Assembly: GCA_963755495.1 (NCBI GenBank)
Contig: CAVWJS010000010.1
Location: 1 to 64,000 of the forward strand
Length of the DNA stretch: 64,000 bases
Direction of reading: 5' to 3'
Origin: Bog-473 sp963755495
GTDB taxonomy: Bacteria > Actinomycetota > Acidimicrobiia > Acidimicrobiales > RAAP-2
Each line of letters starts with the position of its first letter. The first letter of the stretch is position 1. The translations under genes were made by a program, and so were the position numbers. The notes beneath the pieces were generated by a model. The model did no database searches. It saw only the letters and a list, made by a program, of their open reading frames with translations, and was not told the DNA's origin. Below, in pieces: positions 55,158 through 63,781 of the stretch.

Positions 55158-55739
55158 ATGAACATTGTGGTGAGCAACGTCAAAGGCGGCGTGGGGAAGA
55201 CGACCACGGCCATCTATTTGGCTGGCGCGGCAGCAGAGCGCGGGCGCGATGCCGTCTTTCTGGTGGATTCCGATCGCCAGGCGTCCTCGGCTGAATGGTT
55301 CGAAACGATGCCCATCCCCGGGGTCGAGCTGGTGGAGGCGCCATCAGAGCGAACAGTGGCCAAGGCCATGGAGACCGGAAGCGGTATTGCCATCGTCGAC
55401 ACCCCTCCGGGAGATGAGCGCATCGTGCGGGCGGCACTGGCCCGGGCCGACGCACTCGTCATTCCAACCCGGGCCGGCGGGGTCGAGCCGAAACGGGTCG
55501 TCGCCACTCTCGAGATGACCCCGGCCAATATCCCGGCCGGTGTCGTCATCTGCTCGGCCCGCCTCGGCACAAGGGATCTCGAAGCCACGGTGGAATGGTG
55601 GAGTGAGCTCGATGTCCCGGTGTGGGGCATCATTCCTGAGCGGGTATCTATCGCGAGTGGTCCGGTTGCCCGCCTATCGCTGGAGGGACTCGACCTCTAC
55701 GGAAAGGTACTCAAGAAGGCAATGGGCAAGCGCCGCTGA
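55158..55739 (+). CDS. ParA-family ATPase, orphan
   Basis: The 193-residue protein has GGAGG upstream of ATG 55158. It has a deviant Walker A, KGGVGKTT, at residues 9-16, the VDSDRQAS switch and VDTPPGDE. It is shorter than chromosomal ParA (no HTH extension) and no parB-like gene follows. Such small orphan ATPases position plasmids, receptors or cargo complexes in the cell. It is 48 bases after the exporter operon and may be co-transcribed. Confidence 0.88.
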   Translation: MNIVVSNVKGGVGKTTTAIYLAGAAAERGRDAVFLVDSDRQASSAEWFETMPIPGVELVEAPSERTVAKAMETGSGIAIVDTPPGDERIVRAALARADALVIPTRAGGVEPKRVVATLEMTPANIPAGVVICSARLGTRDLEATVEWWSELDVPVWGIIPERVSIASGPVARLSLEGLDLYGKVLKKAMGKRR

Positions 55740-55760
55740 CCTCGGGACGATGGGGCCCGC

Positions 55761-56702
55761 TCAGGTCGACGAGGAACGCTCCATCAATTCCCGATGCAAC
55801 GGGCTTTGCGGCCACGGGGTTGGCGCGTTGCCTCGTAGCTGGGCGATCAATTCGGAGAGAAACCACCGGCGCACGGCGACGCTGGCGGCCGAGGCCGGCA
55901 GCGTGAGCAGCTGTGCCACTTGGCCGAACTGGTCCGCTTCGTCGAGCATGGCGTCGTAGAGGACGCAAGCGCCCTCAGCCGACACTGGCAGCGCGAGATT
56001 CCAGTCGTGGGCCGCCTTCCTGGCGTCAACGACCTCCTGCCAACCCTCGTCGACACCCGGCCCGAGGCCGCTGAACCGGGTCCCGATCTCTGAGAGCAGC
56101 GTGGTCAGTCGTTCGGGCAGCAGGGAGGGATCCGCCTCCGAACGCTCCTTCATGAGGCGAAGTTCGCGAAAGAGCGCTTCGTACTCCTCACTCGCTTTCT
56201 GGAGCAACGCCACTGGCACACCGAGAAGTGCCACCTGGACGAGCGGTTGTGATTCTGCTGCGTCGTGTAGTTCGGCCTGCGCCAAGCCGACGAGATCGAA
56301 GCGGAAGCTCCCATCGGACACCGCCGCCGGGACAACGGCGTAGTCCACCGGCAGTTCGAACCACACAATTTTCCCGCCGATGACGGGCTGGACGCCCCAG
56401 TCCGAAGCCAATGTGTTGAAGAGCGTGAGGCCGCGTCCGGTGGCGGCGTCAGTGGCGTAGTCCTTCACCGAAGGGGCAATGGGATTGCCATCGGCCACGT
56501 CGACCCGGATCCGATCCGCCATGAGGTGCAGGGTGACCGTGAACGGCGTCGCTGCGTGCAGCACGGCGTTCGTGACCAACTCCGAGGTGAGGAGGGCCGC
56601 GCACTCGCTCACTTCGACTGGGACGTCGCGCAAACGCTCGGTGATCCAATGCCGCGCCGTCGGGGTGCTCTCCACAATTGGGTCAAGGCGCAGGGTGGAC
56701 AT
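55761..56702 (-). CDS. HATPase-domain regulator (RsbW-like kinase domain) with helical extension
   Basis: The 313-residue protein from ATG 56702 has an N-terminal GHKL ATPase domain of about 130 residues with an intact N-box (LLTSELVTNAVLHAATP), the VDVADGNPIAPS box and the glycine-rich lid RGLTLFNTLASDWGV. The C-terminal part of about 180 residues is helical and unassigned. Its start overlaps the end of the SpoIIE phosphatase gene by 20 bases. It is probably the Ser kinase/anti-sigma-type partner in the switch encoded around it. Confidence 0.85.
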   Translation of the reverse strand: MSTLRLDPIVESTPTARHWITERLRDVPVEVSECAALLTSELVTNAVLHAATPFTVTLHLMADRIRVDVADGNPIAPSVKDYATDAATGRGLTLFNTLASDWGVQPVIGGKIVWFELPVDYAVVPAAVSDGSFRFDLVGLAQAELHDAAESQPLVQVALLGVPVALLQKASEEYEALFRELRLMKERSEADPSLLPERLTTLLSEIGTRFSGLGPGVDEGWQEVVDARKAAHDWNLALPVSAEGACVLYDAMLDEADQFGQVAQLLTLPASAASVAVRRWFLSELIAQLRGNAPTPWPQSPLHRELMERSSST

Positions 56703-59427
56703 TCCATCGCGCTCTGTACCCACGAGCGCCGGATTCTGTATCCTCGCCGCCGCGTGGTCGTCCGACGTAGCGCAGGGCCAGGACGACGACGTCGTCGGCG
56801 GTCTCGTCATCGCCGAGGCGTGTGGCCAGCTCCGAGGCGACCCTTGCCGGCCACCCTCCCGCGGCAACCGTGGTGGCGGCATCGGCCAGACGTTGCATAC
56901 CCACGGTGATGAGTTCGCTGCGCCGCTCGATGAGTCCATCGGAGTACATGACGAGGGCATCGCCCGGAGAGAGTGTGAGGTCGTATGCGGGCCGTTCGGG
57001 TCCCCCGAGCCCGGCTGCGATGAGAAGTGAGCTCTGCAGGGAAGAGAATGCGGTGTCGCCACTCGCACGGACGATGAGGGGGGAGGGATGACCGGCATTG
57101 GCGATGTGGACCATGCCGGATTTCGGATTGATCGAGCCGACTACGACCGTGACCACACGGTCCTCCACGAGAACATCGAAGAGTCGATCTAGCGAGGTGA
57201 GCACTTCGGACGGGCTCTGGCCGGCTACGGCGTAGGCCCGTATGGCGCTACGGACCTGGCCCATGAGGGCGGCCGCCGGAGCGCCTTTGCCCATGACATC
57301 GCCCACACTGAAAATGACCCGGTCCTCGTCGAGCTGGAAGACGTCGTACCAGTCGCCGCCCACGTAGGTGCCGGCGGCGCCGGCGCGGTACTCGGCATCG
57401 AACTGCAGTCCTTCGACGGTCGGGAGGAAATCGGGGAGCACGGCGCGCTGCAGCACTTCGGCCACGACGTGTTCGCGCTGGAACCGCGTAGCATTGGAGA
57501 GCGCCACCCCGGTCCGGCTCGCCACTTCGGTGGCCAACGAGACGTCATCGGGCTCGAAGGTGCGCCCGGGACCATCGAAGAACGTCATGACGCCGATCAC
57601 TTGGCCATTGGCCGCGAAGGGGATCGCAAGAGCGGTGGCCTCGCCCTCGCGGTCACCATCGGGGAAGGAAGTCGGTGCGAGTTGGACCCGGCCGGTCCTG
57701 TAGGCGATTGCCGCCGGCGCGTCCGAGTCGAACGGAATGCTCTCCAGGCCGATGAGGCGCTTCTCCGCCGGAGATTCGAACACCTCGCCTGCTCGCACGC
57801 TGAGCGGATGCAGTCCGCTGTCGCCCGGGACCTGCACGATGCAAGCATCGGACAGCCGTCCGACGACAAGATTCATTGTTCGTTGGATCACAGTGGTCGG
57901 GTCCAGGCTGGAGCTCAATAGCTTGGTGACGTCCGAGAGCAGGGACAGGCGTTCCCGGCCCTCCTCGGCATCTCGCAAAGCCTGGCGTTCCTGTTCGAAG
58001 AGCTGGGCCCGCTCGAGTGCCTGCGCGGTGAGTCCGGCCAACGTCGAGAGAAAGCGGAGCTCGGGTTCGCTCGGCTCCGCGCGGCCCACGAAGGCGAGGC
58101 TGAGAACGCCGAGCGTGCCAACGCTCCCCATGAGGGCTTCCGTCACAATGGTGACCGGTTGTCCCAGCTCCACCATGACGCTGGGCACGATCTCGAGCGA
58201 CAGCTCGGCGTCGGCGCGCGCCGCGACGCCGACGGTGGTGGTAATCGTGCGTCCCGAGGTGAACGTCGATCCGGAGGGGCTGTCGTCCACCGGGACCAGG
58301 CCGCGAGAAAGTAGCGCCGGCTGGCCACTACTGGCCAGACATGAGAGCGAACGCCCGCCGGCAACGGGAACGCGGCAGGCCGCTGACTGCGCGCCGAGGG
58401 CTCGGCGCCCACCAGCGATGGCCTCGCGTGCCACCTCACCCGGCGTCGTGGCCGCGGCCAGTGCAGAGCTGAGGTGCTGGAGGTGTTGGCTCCGCTCGAG
58501 GTTGATGAACTCGGTCAAGGTCAGGCGGGCTCTCTCGACTGCTTGCGCCGCGGCGCCGGTGATGGTGAAGAGGAACCGCTTATCGGCTTCGGTGATTGAT
58601 CGTGGTTTGACCCACTGCACCACGACCGCACCCACCGCATGATCGGACACGACCAGCGGCACGACGGCGAAGGAGCTGAACCTGCTGCCTTCGGACAAGG
58701 CCCGTGCCCTCGACCGGCCGCGCCGCCGCTGATCGACCGAGTCGGCGAAAAAGCCCACCCGCTGTGCGAGAACCTCCGACAGTTCACCGTCGGGTTCCAT
58801 GGCGGCCACGAGTGCGCTCTCGGATTCATCCTCCTGGTAGCCGAAGCGACGATGCACGCACAGCACCCCGCGTTCGTTCGTCGTGGCAAACGCAGCGGCA
58901 TCGACACTCAACTCGTCGCGCAGTGCGCCGAACACGGCGTCGGCGACCTGCGCCGGGTCGGCAGATGTCGTCAGCGCTCGCGCCAGCGCCTGCATGCTTT
59001 GCGCTGTCTCGGCTGCCACGCGCCTGCGGCGCTCAACGCGAGTCTCCGAGAGTGCCGACCACAGCTGCTTGTTGCGCTGGTTCCGGAGATACGAGATCCA
59101 GATGGCGACGCCCGAGCTGGCCAGCAAGGTGAAGACGCGGAGGAAGTGATTGAGCTGGTCGTACTGGCGCGGCGGCGCGCTCAACACGACGGAGAAGAAC
59201 GTGGCAAAGAGACCGACGAGGGCGGTTCGCCGCGGCCCGGCGAAGGCGGCGGCAATGAAGGGACCGATGGCCAGGAAGCCGATGAGGCCGAACTTTCCGC
59301 CATAGATGGCGTCGACCACAGCCACGGCCGAGACCCACAAGACCGCCACCACCATGGAGGCGAGCTCGGTGCGATCCCTGGGGGGAGAGCTATCGGCCTG
59401 TGGATCTTTGGTTTCTGGTCCCGCCAC
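56683..59427 (-). CDS. GAF-domain SpoIIE/RsbU-type PP2C phosphatase
   Basis: The 914-residue protein has three or four N-terminal membrane helices (residues about 25-110), tandem GAF-type sensing domains (about 150-570) and a C-terminal PP2C SpoIIE domain: GGDWYDVFQLDEDRVIFSVG, DVMGKGAPAAALM, HIANAGHPSP, and ETADDVVVLALRY with the metal-binding Asp pair. It would dephosphorylate the STAS anti-anti-sigma factor when its GAF domains sense a signal and thereby release the sigma factor. Divergent from the STAS-anti-sigma-sigma operon, 244 bases apart. Confidence 0.93.
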   Translation of the reverse strand: MAGPETKDPQADSSPPRDRTELASMVVAVLWVSAVAVVDAIYGGKFGLIGFLAIGPFIAAAFAGPRRTALVGLFATFFSVVLSAPPRQYDQLNHFLRVFTLLASSGVAIWISYLRNQRNKQLWSALSETRVERRRRVAAETAQSMQALARALTTSADPAQVADAVFGALRDELSVDAAAFATTNERGVLCVHRRFGYQEDESESALVAAMEPDGELSEVLAQRVGFFADSVDQRRRGRSRARALSEGSRFSSFAVVPLVVSDHAVGAVVVQWVKPRSITEADKRFLFTITGAAAQAVERARLTLTEFINLERSQHLQHLSSALAAATTPGEVAREAIAGGRRALGAQSAACRVPVAGGRSLSCLASSGQPALLSRGLVPVDDSPSGSTFTSGRTITTTVGVAARADAELSLEIVPSVMVELGQPVTIVTEALMGSVGTLGVLSLAFVGRAEPSEPELRFLSTLAGLTAQALERAQLFEQERQALRDAEEGRERLSLLSDVTKLLSSSLDPTTVIQRTMNLVVGRLSDACIVQVPGDSGLHPLSVRAGEVFESPAEKRLIGLESIPFDSDAPAAIAYRTGRVQLAPTSFPDGDREGEATALAIPFAANGQVIGVMTFFDGPGRTFEPDDVSLATEVASRTGVALSNATRFQREHVVAEVLQRAVLPDFLPTVEGLQFDAEYRAGAAGTYVGGDWYDVFQLDEDRVIFSVGDVMGKGAPAAALMGQVRSAIRAYAVAGQSPSEVLTSLDRLFDVLVEDRVVTVVVGSINPKSGMVHIANAGHPSPLIVRASGDTAFSSLQSSLLIAAGLGGPERPAYDLTLSPGDALVMYSDGLIERRSELITVGMQRLADAATTVAAGGWPARVASELATRLGDDETADDVVVLALRYVGRPRGGEDTESGARGYRARWNVHPAP

Positions 59428-59568
59428 GCCAATCCTCCCCCCGACAGCCGGTCGTGGGCATAGGTGTCAGGTCCAACGCTATTGCGCTTGCCGCCCCCCA
59501 CGAAACGTGCACCTGGGGTTGTAGTCTTATCCCTCTACCCTCGTTGGCCCGGGTGGAAACATCTCGAG

Positions 59569-59593
59569 GTTTACATTTGGCCCGGTTGGCTAT
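59569..59593 (+). promoter_or_regulatory. Candidate SigB/SigF-type promoter
   Basis: GTTTAC at 59569-59574 and GGCTAT at 59588-59593 are separated by 13 bases. SigB consensus is GTTTAA-N12-15-GGGTAT, so the match is 10 of 12. It lies about 80 bases before the STAS gene, suggesting that the sigma factor encoded downstream drives its own operon. Confidence 0.55.
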
Positions 59594-59671
59594 AGGTCCG
59601 CTGATCAATCGCCATTGCAGAGAACCCGCTGGAGCGGGGGTCGCTGCCCTCGAACCCAGAACAGGGGCGCT

Positions 59672-60013
59672 ATGGAGCAAGAGTTTCATATAGAAGAACG
59701 GACTGATCGGGGCCTTCCCGTCATTGCTGTCGTGGGCGAAATCGACGTCGCCACGGCCCCGCAGCTGCGCGAGGCACTCCACGAGGTGATCTCAGAGGGC
59801 GGGGCCACCGTGGTGCTCGACTTGCTCGCCGTTACCTTTCTCGATTCGACGGCATTGGGCGTGCTCGTCGGCGGCCTCAAACGTTGCCGCGAGATGGGCG
59901 GAGAGTTGCACGTGGTGGTGACCGACGCCCGGATCAAGAAGATCTTCGAGATCACCGGCTTGAACAAGATATTCCCCTTGGTCGACACCGTGGCGGAGGT
60001 TGATGCTCCGTGA
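59672..60013 (+). CDS. STAS-domain anti-anti-sigma factor
   Basis: The 113-residue protein from ATG 59672 is a single STAS domain: VVGEIDVATAPQLREAL, then LLAVTFLDSTALGVLVGGLK with the phosphorylatable Ser after the conserved Asp. In its unphosphorylated form it should bind the anti-sigma factor and free the sigma factor. Its stop overlaps the anti-sigma start by four bases (GTGA). First gene of the rsbV-rsbW-sig operon. Confidence 0.93.
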   Translation: MEQEFHIEERTDRGLPVIAVVGEIDVATAPQLREALHEVISEGGATVVLDLLAVTFLDSTALGVLVGGLKRCREMGGELHVVVTDARIKKIFEITGLNKIFPLVDTVAEVDAP

Positions 60014-60453
60014 TCGACGAGCCGGAGTTCACTGGGAATTCGACCCTGGGAGATGGCGATCAGGTGGTGCTGACGTTTCCCGCCCGCGGCGATCTGGTCG
60101 TGCTGGCCCGACTGGTCGCCTCAGCAATCTCCACCCGAGTCGGCTTCGACATCGAAGAGCTTGAAGATCTCCGTCTGGCCGTTGGAGAGCTCTGTCTTCT
60201 CGCTCTGCAGGGCAGCGATGCCCGGCATGGCGACCTTCGGCTTGAGTTCACCGTTTTGCCCGAGTCGCTCGACATCGCCTGCACGTTGGTTGGTGCGGTG
60301 CCCGCCGGGGATAGGCGCGATGCCGACGGTGACGAAGCGGATGAGCTGAGCGAGCAGATTCTGGCCGCGCTGGTGGATGAGCATGGTCGCGTGCAAGAGG
60401 ATGGATCGGTACGCGCCTGGCTACGCAAGCGGAGGAAGGAGCCTCTGGCGTGA
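60010..60453 (+). CDS. Anti-sigma factor, RsbW-like with degenerate ATP site
   Basis: The 147-residue protein from GTG 60010 sits between STAS and sigma genes. It aligns with the GHKL anti-sigma fold (ELEDLRLAVGELCLLALQGS) but the N-box Asn is replaced by Leu, and the DxGxG and glycine lid boxes are not visible (DIACTLVGAVPAGDRRDADG). The C-terminal ELSEQILAALVDEHGRV is typical of this actinobacterial group. It should bind the sigma factor; its kinase activity is doubtful. Confidence 0.85.
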   Translation: MIDEPEFTGNSTLGDGDQVVLTFPARGDLVVLARLVASAISTRVGFDIEELEDLRLAVGELCLLALQGSDARHGDLRLEFTVLPESLDIACTLVGAVPAGDRRDADGDEADELSEQILAALVDEHGRVQEDGSVRAWLRKRRKEPLA

Positions 60454-60490
60454 CAGGGCGTTTCACGACACCCCTGCTCCCGCTCACGAA

Positions 60491-61216
60491 GTGAACGAAG
60501 TGGAGGGGGAGCACGAACGCCCTGCCTTCACTGAGGCGGAGCGGAACGCGATGATCACCGACAACCTCGGTCTGGCCCATCAGCTGGCTCGTCGGTTCCT
60601 GCACCGCGGTGAGCCCTTGGAGGACCTGGTCCAAGTGGCCTCCGTGGCTCTCGTGAAATCGGTGGATCGATTCGATCCCAGCCGGGGCGTGGATTTTGCC
60701 GCCTTTGCCACCCGGACGATCATCGGAGAGCTGAAGCGGCATTTCCGGGACAAGGGATGGGCGGTTCGCGCCAGCCGCCGGGTCCAGGAGCTCTACCTCG
60801 AGCTCGGCCACGCCACCTCGACCTTGGTGCAGCAACTCGGGCGAAGCCCGACGGTGGCCGAGCTGGCCGAGATGACAGGGTCGAGCGAAGAGGCCGTCCT
60901 CGAGGCAATTGAGGCGGGACAGGGTTACCGCGCGACCTCTATCGATGCCTCGGAGAACGAGGACGATCCACTGTCGGCTCGCATGGGTGAGCGCGACGTC
61001 CGCTACGACGCCGTCGAGGAGCGTGCACTCCTGGCTCCCGCCCTGGCCATGCTGCCGCTACGCGAGCAGACGATCCTTCGCATGCGATTCGTCCAGGGTC
61101 TGACGCAGTCAGAGATCGCCGCAACTATTGGCGTGAGCCAAATGCACGTGTCGCGGCTGTTAGCGACCAGTCTTGAAGAGCTGCGGCGCCACATCGACAG
61201 CGAAGCGGTGGATTGA
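60491..61216 (+). CDS. SigB/SigF-type alternative sigma factor
   Basis: From GTG 60491 (241 residues; an upstream start is possible since the frame opens within the anti-sigma gene). It has region 2 (NLGLAHQLARRFLHRGEPLE, DLVQVASVALVKSVDRFDPS, AAFATRTIIGELKRHFRDKG), region 3 (SRRVQELYLELG) and region 4 (LPLREQTILRMRFVQGLTQS, ATIGVSQMHVSRLL). This is the general-stress sigma-70 group 3 pattern. It would direct RNA polymerase to GTTT-N13-GGGTA promoters when released. Confidence 0.93.
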   Translation: MNEVEGEHERPAFTEAERNAMITDNLGLAHQLARRFLHRGEPLEDLVQVASVALVKSVDRFDPSRGVDFAAFATRTIIGELKRHFRDKGWAVRASRRVQELYLELGHATSTLVQQLGRSPTVAELAEMTGSSEEAVLEAIEAGQGYRATSIDASENEDDPLSARMGERDVRYDAVEERALLAPALAMLPLREQTILRMRFVQGLTQSEIAATIGVSQMHVSRLLATSLEELRRHIDSEAVD

Positions 61217-61386
61217 GGACCCGGCCGGCCCAAGACGATTCCGTTCGTCTAAATCGCCACCGCCTGTCGTAAACGACGCCCGATACCGCGAACGGTGCTC
61301 GAGATCGACCGATGTAGCGAAATTAAAGACGCATTCGCGACATCAATTGGGTAGGGTACGAGCCACCATCTCCCGAAGGGATCTCC

Positions 61387-63003
61387 ATGACAAATCTGGC
61401 GGCGCCTCCGCAGAGTCCGGATCTCGGTGAGAAAGGCCTGAAGGGCGGGGCCCTCGGGCTCATATCATCCGTCGTGGTCGGAGTGGCGTCCACAGCGCCG
61501 GCGTACAGCCTGGCCGCCACGCTCGGCTTCGTGGTCATCGCCATCAACGGCCTGCAGGCGCCGATCATCACCATCCTGGCCTTCGTTCCGATGCTGTTCG
61601 TCTCCTACGGCTACAAGGAGATGAACTACGCCGATCCCGACTGCGGCACCACGTTCACCTGGGGTGCCCGGGCCTTCGGTCCCAAGACGGGGTGGATGGG
61701 CGGCTGGGGCATAGTGGCGGCCGACCTGCTGGTCATGGCCAGCCTGGCCCAGATCGCCGGCCAGTACGTCTTCTTGCTATTCAACGCCAACGGCATCGGC
61801 CACAACGCCAACAGCGGCTGGGTGCTGCTGGTCGGCATCTTGTGGATCGTGGCCATGACGTGGATCTGTTACGTCGGCATCGAGATCTCGGCGAATTTTC
61901 AAAAGGCCCTGCTCGGCATTGAACTCACGATGTTGCTGGTGCTCTCCATCGTGGCCCTGGTCAAGGTGGGCAACGGCACGGCGCCGGTCGGGCATCTCAC
62001 CCCGAGCCTGTCGTGGTTCAATCCACTGCACAATTTCACCTTTTCCGGGTTCATGGTGGGCTTCACCCTGATGCTCTTCATCTACTGGGGCTGGGATACG
62101 GCGGTTTCGGTGAACGAGGAGACGAAAGACTCCCAGACCACCCCGGGCCGGGCCGCCGTGCTCTCCACCCTCGTTCTGCTCGCCACCTACGCCCTGGTGA
62201 TCCTGGCCACGCAGTCCTACGCCGGCATCGGGAGCAAGGGCATCGGGCTGGAGAACCAAGCGAACGAGGGGGACGTTCTCTCAGTCCTCGGCCACTCCAT
62301 ATTCGGGACCTCGGGCTTTGCCTCCGTCCTGACCCACCTCCTCCTTCTGATGGTGCTCAGCTCGGCTGCCGCGTCGACGCAGACGACAATCCTCCCGACG
62401 GCCCGCACCACCCTGTCGATGGCCGTTTACAAGGCCATCCCCTCCGTGTTTGCCAAGATCCACCGCAAGTACCTCACCCCCACGGTGTCGACGCTCGCCA
62501 TGGGTGGGATCTCCATCATCCTGTACCTGATCATGAACACCCTGTCATCGGGCAACAGTGTGATCGTCGACTCGGTGTCCGCCCTCGGCGTGATGATCGC
62601 CTTCTACTACGGGCTCACCGGGTTCTGCTGTGTGTGGTACTACCGCAAGACCCTGACTGAGAGCGCCCGCAGCCTGTGGCTGCGCGGCATCGTGCCCGCT
62701 CTGGGCGGCCTCATTCTGTGGTTCTGCATGGCCTGGTCCTTCTGGTACTACTGGAATAACGGCAACAGCGACACGAGATGGACGTTTCCCGGCACGCACC
62801 GGATCATCGGCGGGGTCTTCACCCTCGATGTAGGCGTACTCATTCTGGGAGTGGTCCTGATGTTCGTGTTCAGGGCGTTCCGACCGGCGTACTTCCGCGG
62901 TGAGATCCTGAACCGTGACACGCCGACCCGGGTACCCGAGGACATCGGCGTGCCCGTCGGGCTCTTCGGTATCGAACCGTTCGAGACCACTACGTTGGAG
63001 TAG
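61387..63003 (+). CDS. APC-superfamily amino acid permease
   Basis: The 538-residue protein from ATG 61387 has about twelve helices. The N-terminal mark is GLISSVVVGVASTAPAYSLA, the APC substrate loop, and YGYKEMNYADPDCGTTFTWG follows in helix 3 with GPKTGWMGGWG. NEETKDSQTTPGRAAVLSTL is the conserved intracellular loop. It should import an amino acid or polyamine. The stop overlaps the SDR start by one base (TAGTG), so they may form an operon. Confidence 0.92.
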   Translation: MTNLAAPPQSPDLGEKGLKGGALGLISSVVVGVASTAPAYSLAATLGFVVIAINGLQAPIITILAFVPMLFVSYGYKEMNYADPDCGTTFTWGARAFGPKTGWMGGWGIVAADLLVMASLAQIAGQYVFLLFNANGIGHNANSGWVLLVGILWIVAMTWICYVGIEISANFQKALLGIELTMLLVLSIVALVKVGNGTAPVGHLTPSLSWFNPLHNFTFSGFMVGFTLMLFIYWGWDTAVSVNEETKDSQTTPGRAAVLSTLVLLATYALVILATQSYAGIGSKGIGLENQANEGDVLSVLGHSIFGTSGFASVLTHLLLLMVLSSAAASTQTTILPTARTTLSMAVYKAIPSVFAKIHRKYLTPTVSTLAMGGISIILYLIMNTLSSGNSVIVDSVSALGVMIAFYYGLTGFCCVWYYRKTLTESARSLWLRGIVPALGGLILWFCMAWSFWYYWNNGNSDTRWTFPGTHRIIGGVFTLDVGVLILGVVLMFVFRAFRPAYFRGEILNRDTPTRVPEDIGVPVGLFGIEPFETTTLE

Positions 63004-63779
63004 TGGACCTCGAACTGACCCAAAAGGTGGTGCTGATCACGGGCGGCACCGATGGCCTCGGGCTGGCCCTGGCCCGCCGGTTGCTCGCCGAGGGAGCGTC
63101 GGTGGCGGTCTGCGGTCGCAACGAAGAGCGACTCGCCGCGGCCGAGATCGGCCTGGCGGCCCATGGAGGCGACGTCCTTGCCCTGCGGGCCGACGTTGAG
63201 CACGCCGACGACATCGCTCGCTTCGTCGAGGGTGCGGTGAGCCGATGGGGCAAGATCGACGGGATCGTTCACAATGCCGGCCGTTCCGCCGGTGGGCCGT
63301 TGGAGTCCAACGACGATGCTGTCTGGGAAGGCGACCTGCAGCTGAAATTGATGGGCGCCGTGCGCCTGACGCGGATGGCTCTGCCGTATTTGCGCCAGAG
63401 CAAGGGCGCCGCGGTGTTCACGTTAGCCATGGCGGCCAAGGCGCCCGGAGCGGCGAGTGAGCCCAGCTCCGTCTCCCGAGCGGCGGGCATGGCCCTCATG
63501 AAATCCCTCTCGAAGGAGCTTGGTCCCGAAGGGATCCGCGTCAACGCTGTTCTCATCGGGCTCATCGAAAGCGGTCAGTGGGTGCGCACCGCAGCTGCGG
63601 CAGGAATGGAGCTTCCGGCGTACTACGAGCGCATGGCGGGCAATGCCGCAATACCGCTCGGTCGTATCGGGCGGGCCGAGGAATTCGCCGACCTGGCGTG
63701 TTTCATGCTCTCGGCGCGCGCCTCGTACCTCACGGGAACCGCCATCAACCTCGACGGCGGGCTCTCGCCAGCTGTTTGA
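63003..63779 (+). CDS. Short-chain dehydrogenase/reductase (SDR), enoyl-ACP-reductase-like layout
   Basis: The 258-residue protein starts at GTG 63003. The cofactor motif is TGGTDGLGLAL, with NAGRS and a late block GLIESGQWVR. The catalytic Tyr-Lys positions read SSVSRAAGMALMKSLSKELG: at the Tyr position of the classical YxxxK there is a Ser/Arg. The fold is complete but the classical catalytic Tyr is not evident. It may act on a different substrate or be diverged. Coupled to the APC permease. Confidence 0.8.
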   Translation: MDLELTQKVVLITGGTDGLGLALARRLLAEGASVAVCGRNEERLAAAEIGLAAHGGDVLALRADVEHADDIARFVEGAVSRWGKIDGIVHNAGRSAGGPLESNDDAVWEGDLQLKLMGAVRLTRMALPYLRQSKGAAVFTLAMAAKAPGAASEPSSVSRAAGMALMKSLSKELGPEGIRVNAVLIGLIESGQWVRTAAAAGMELPAYYERMAGNAAIPLGRIGRAEEFADLACFMLSARASYLTGTAINLDGGLSPAV

Positions 63780-63781
63780 GC

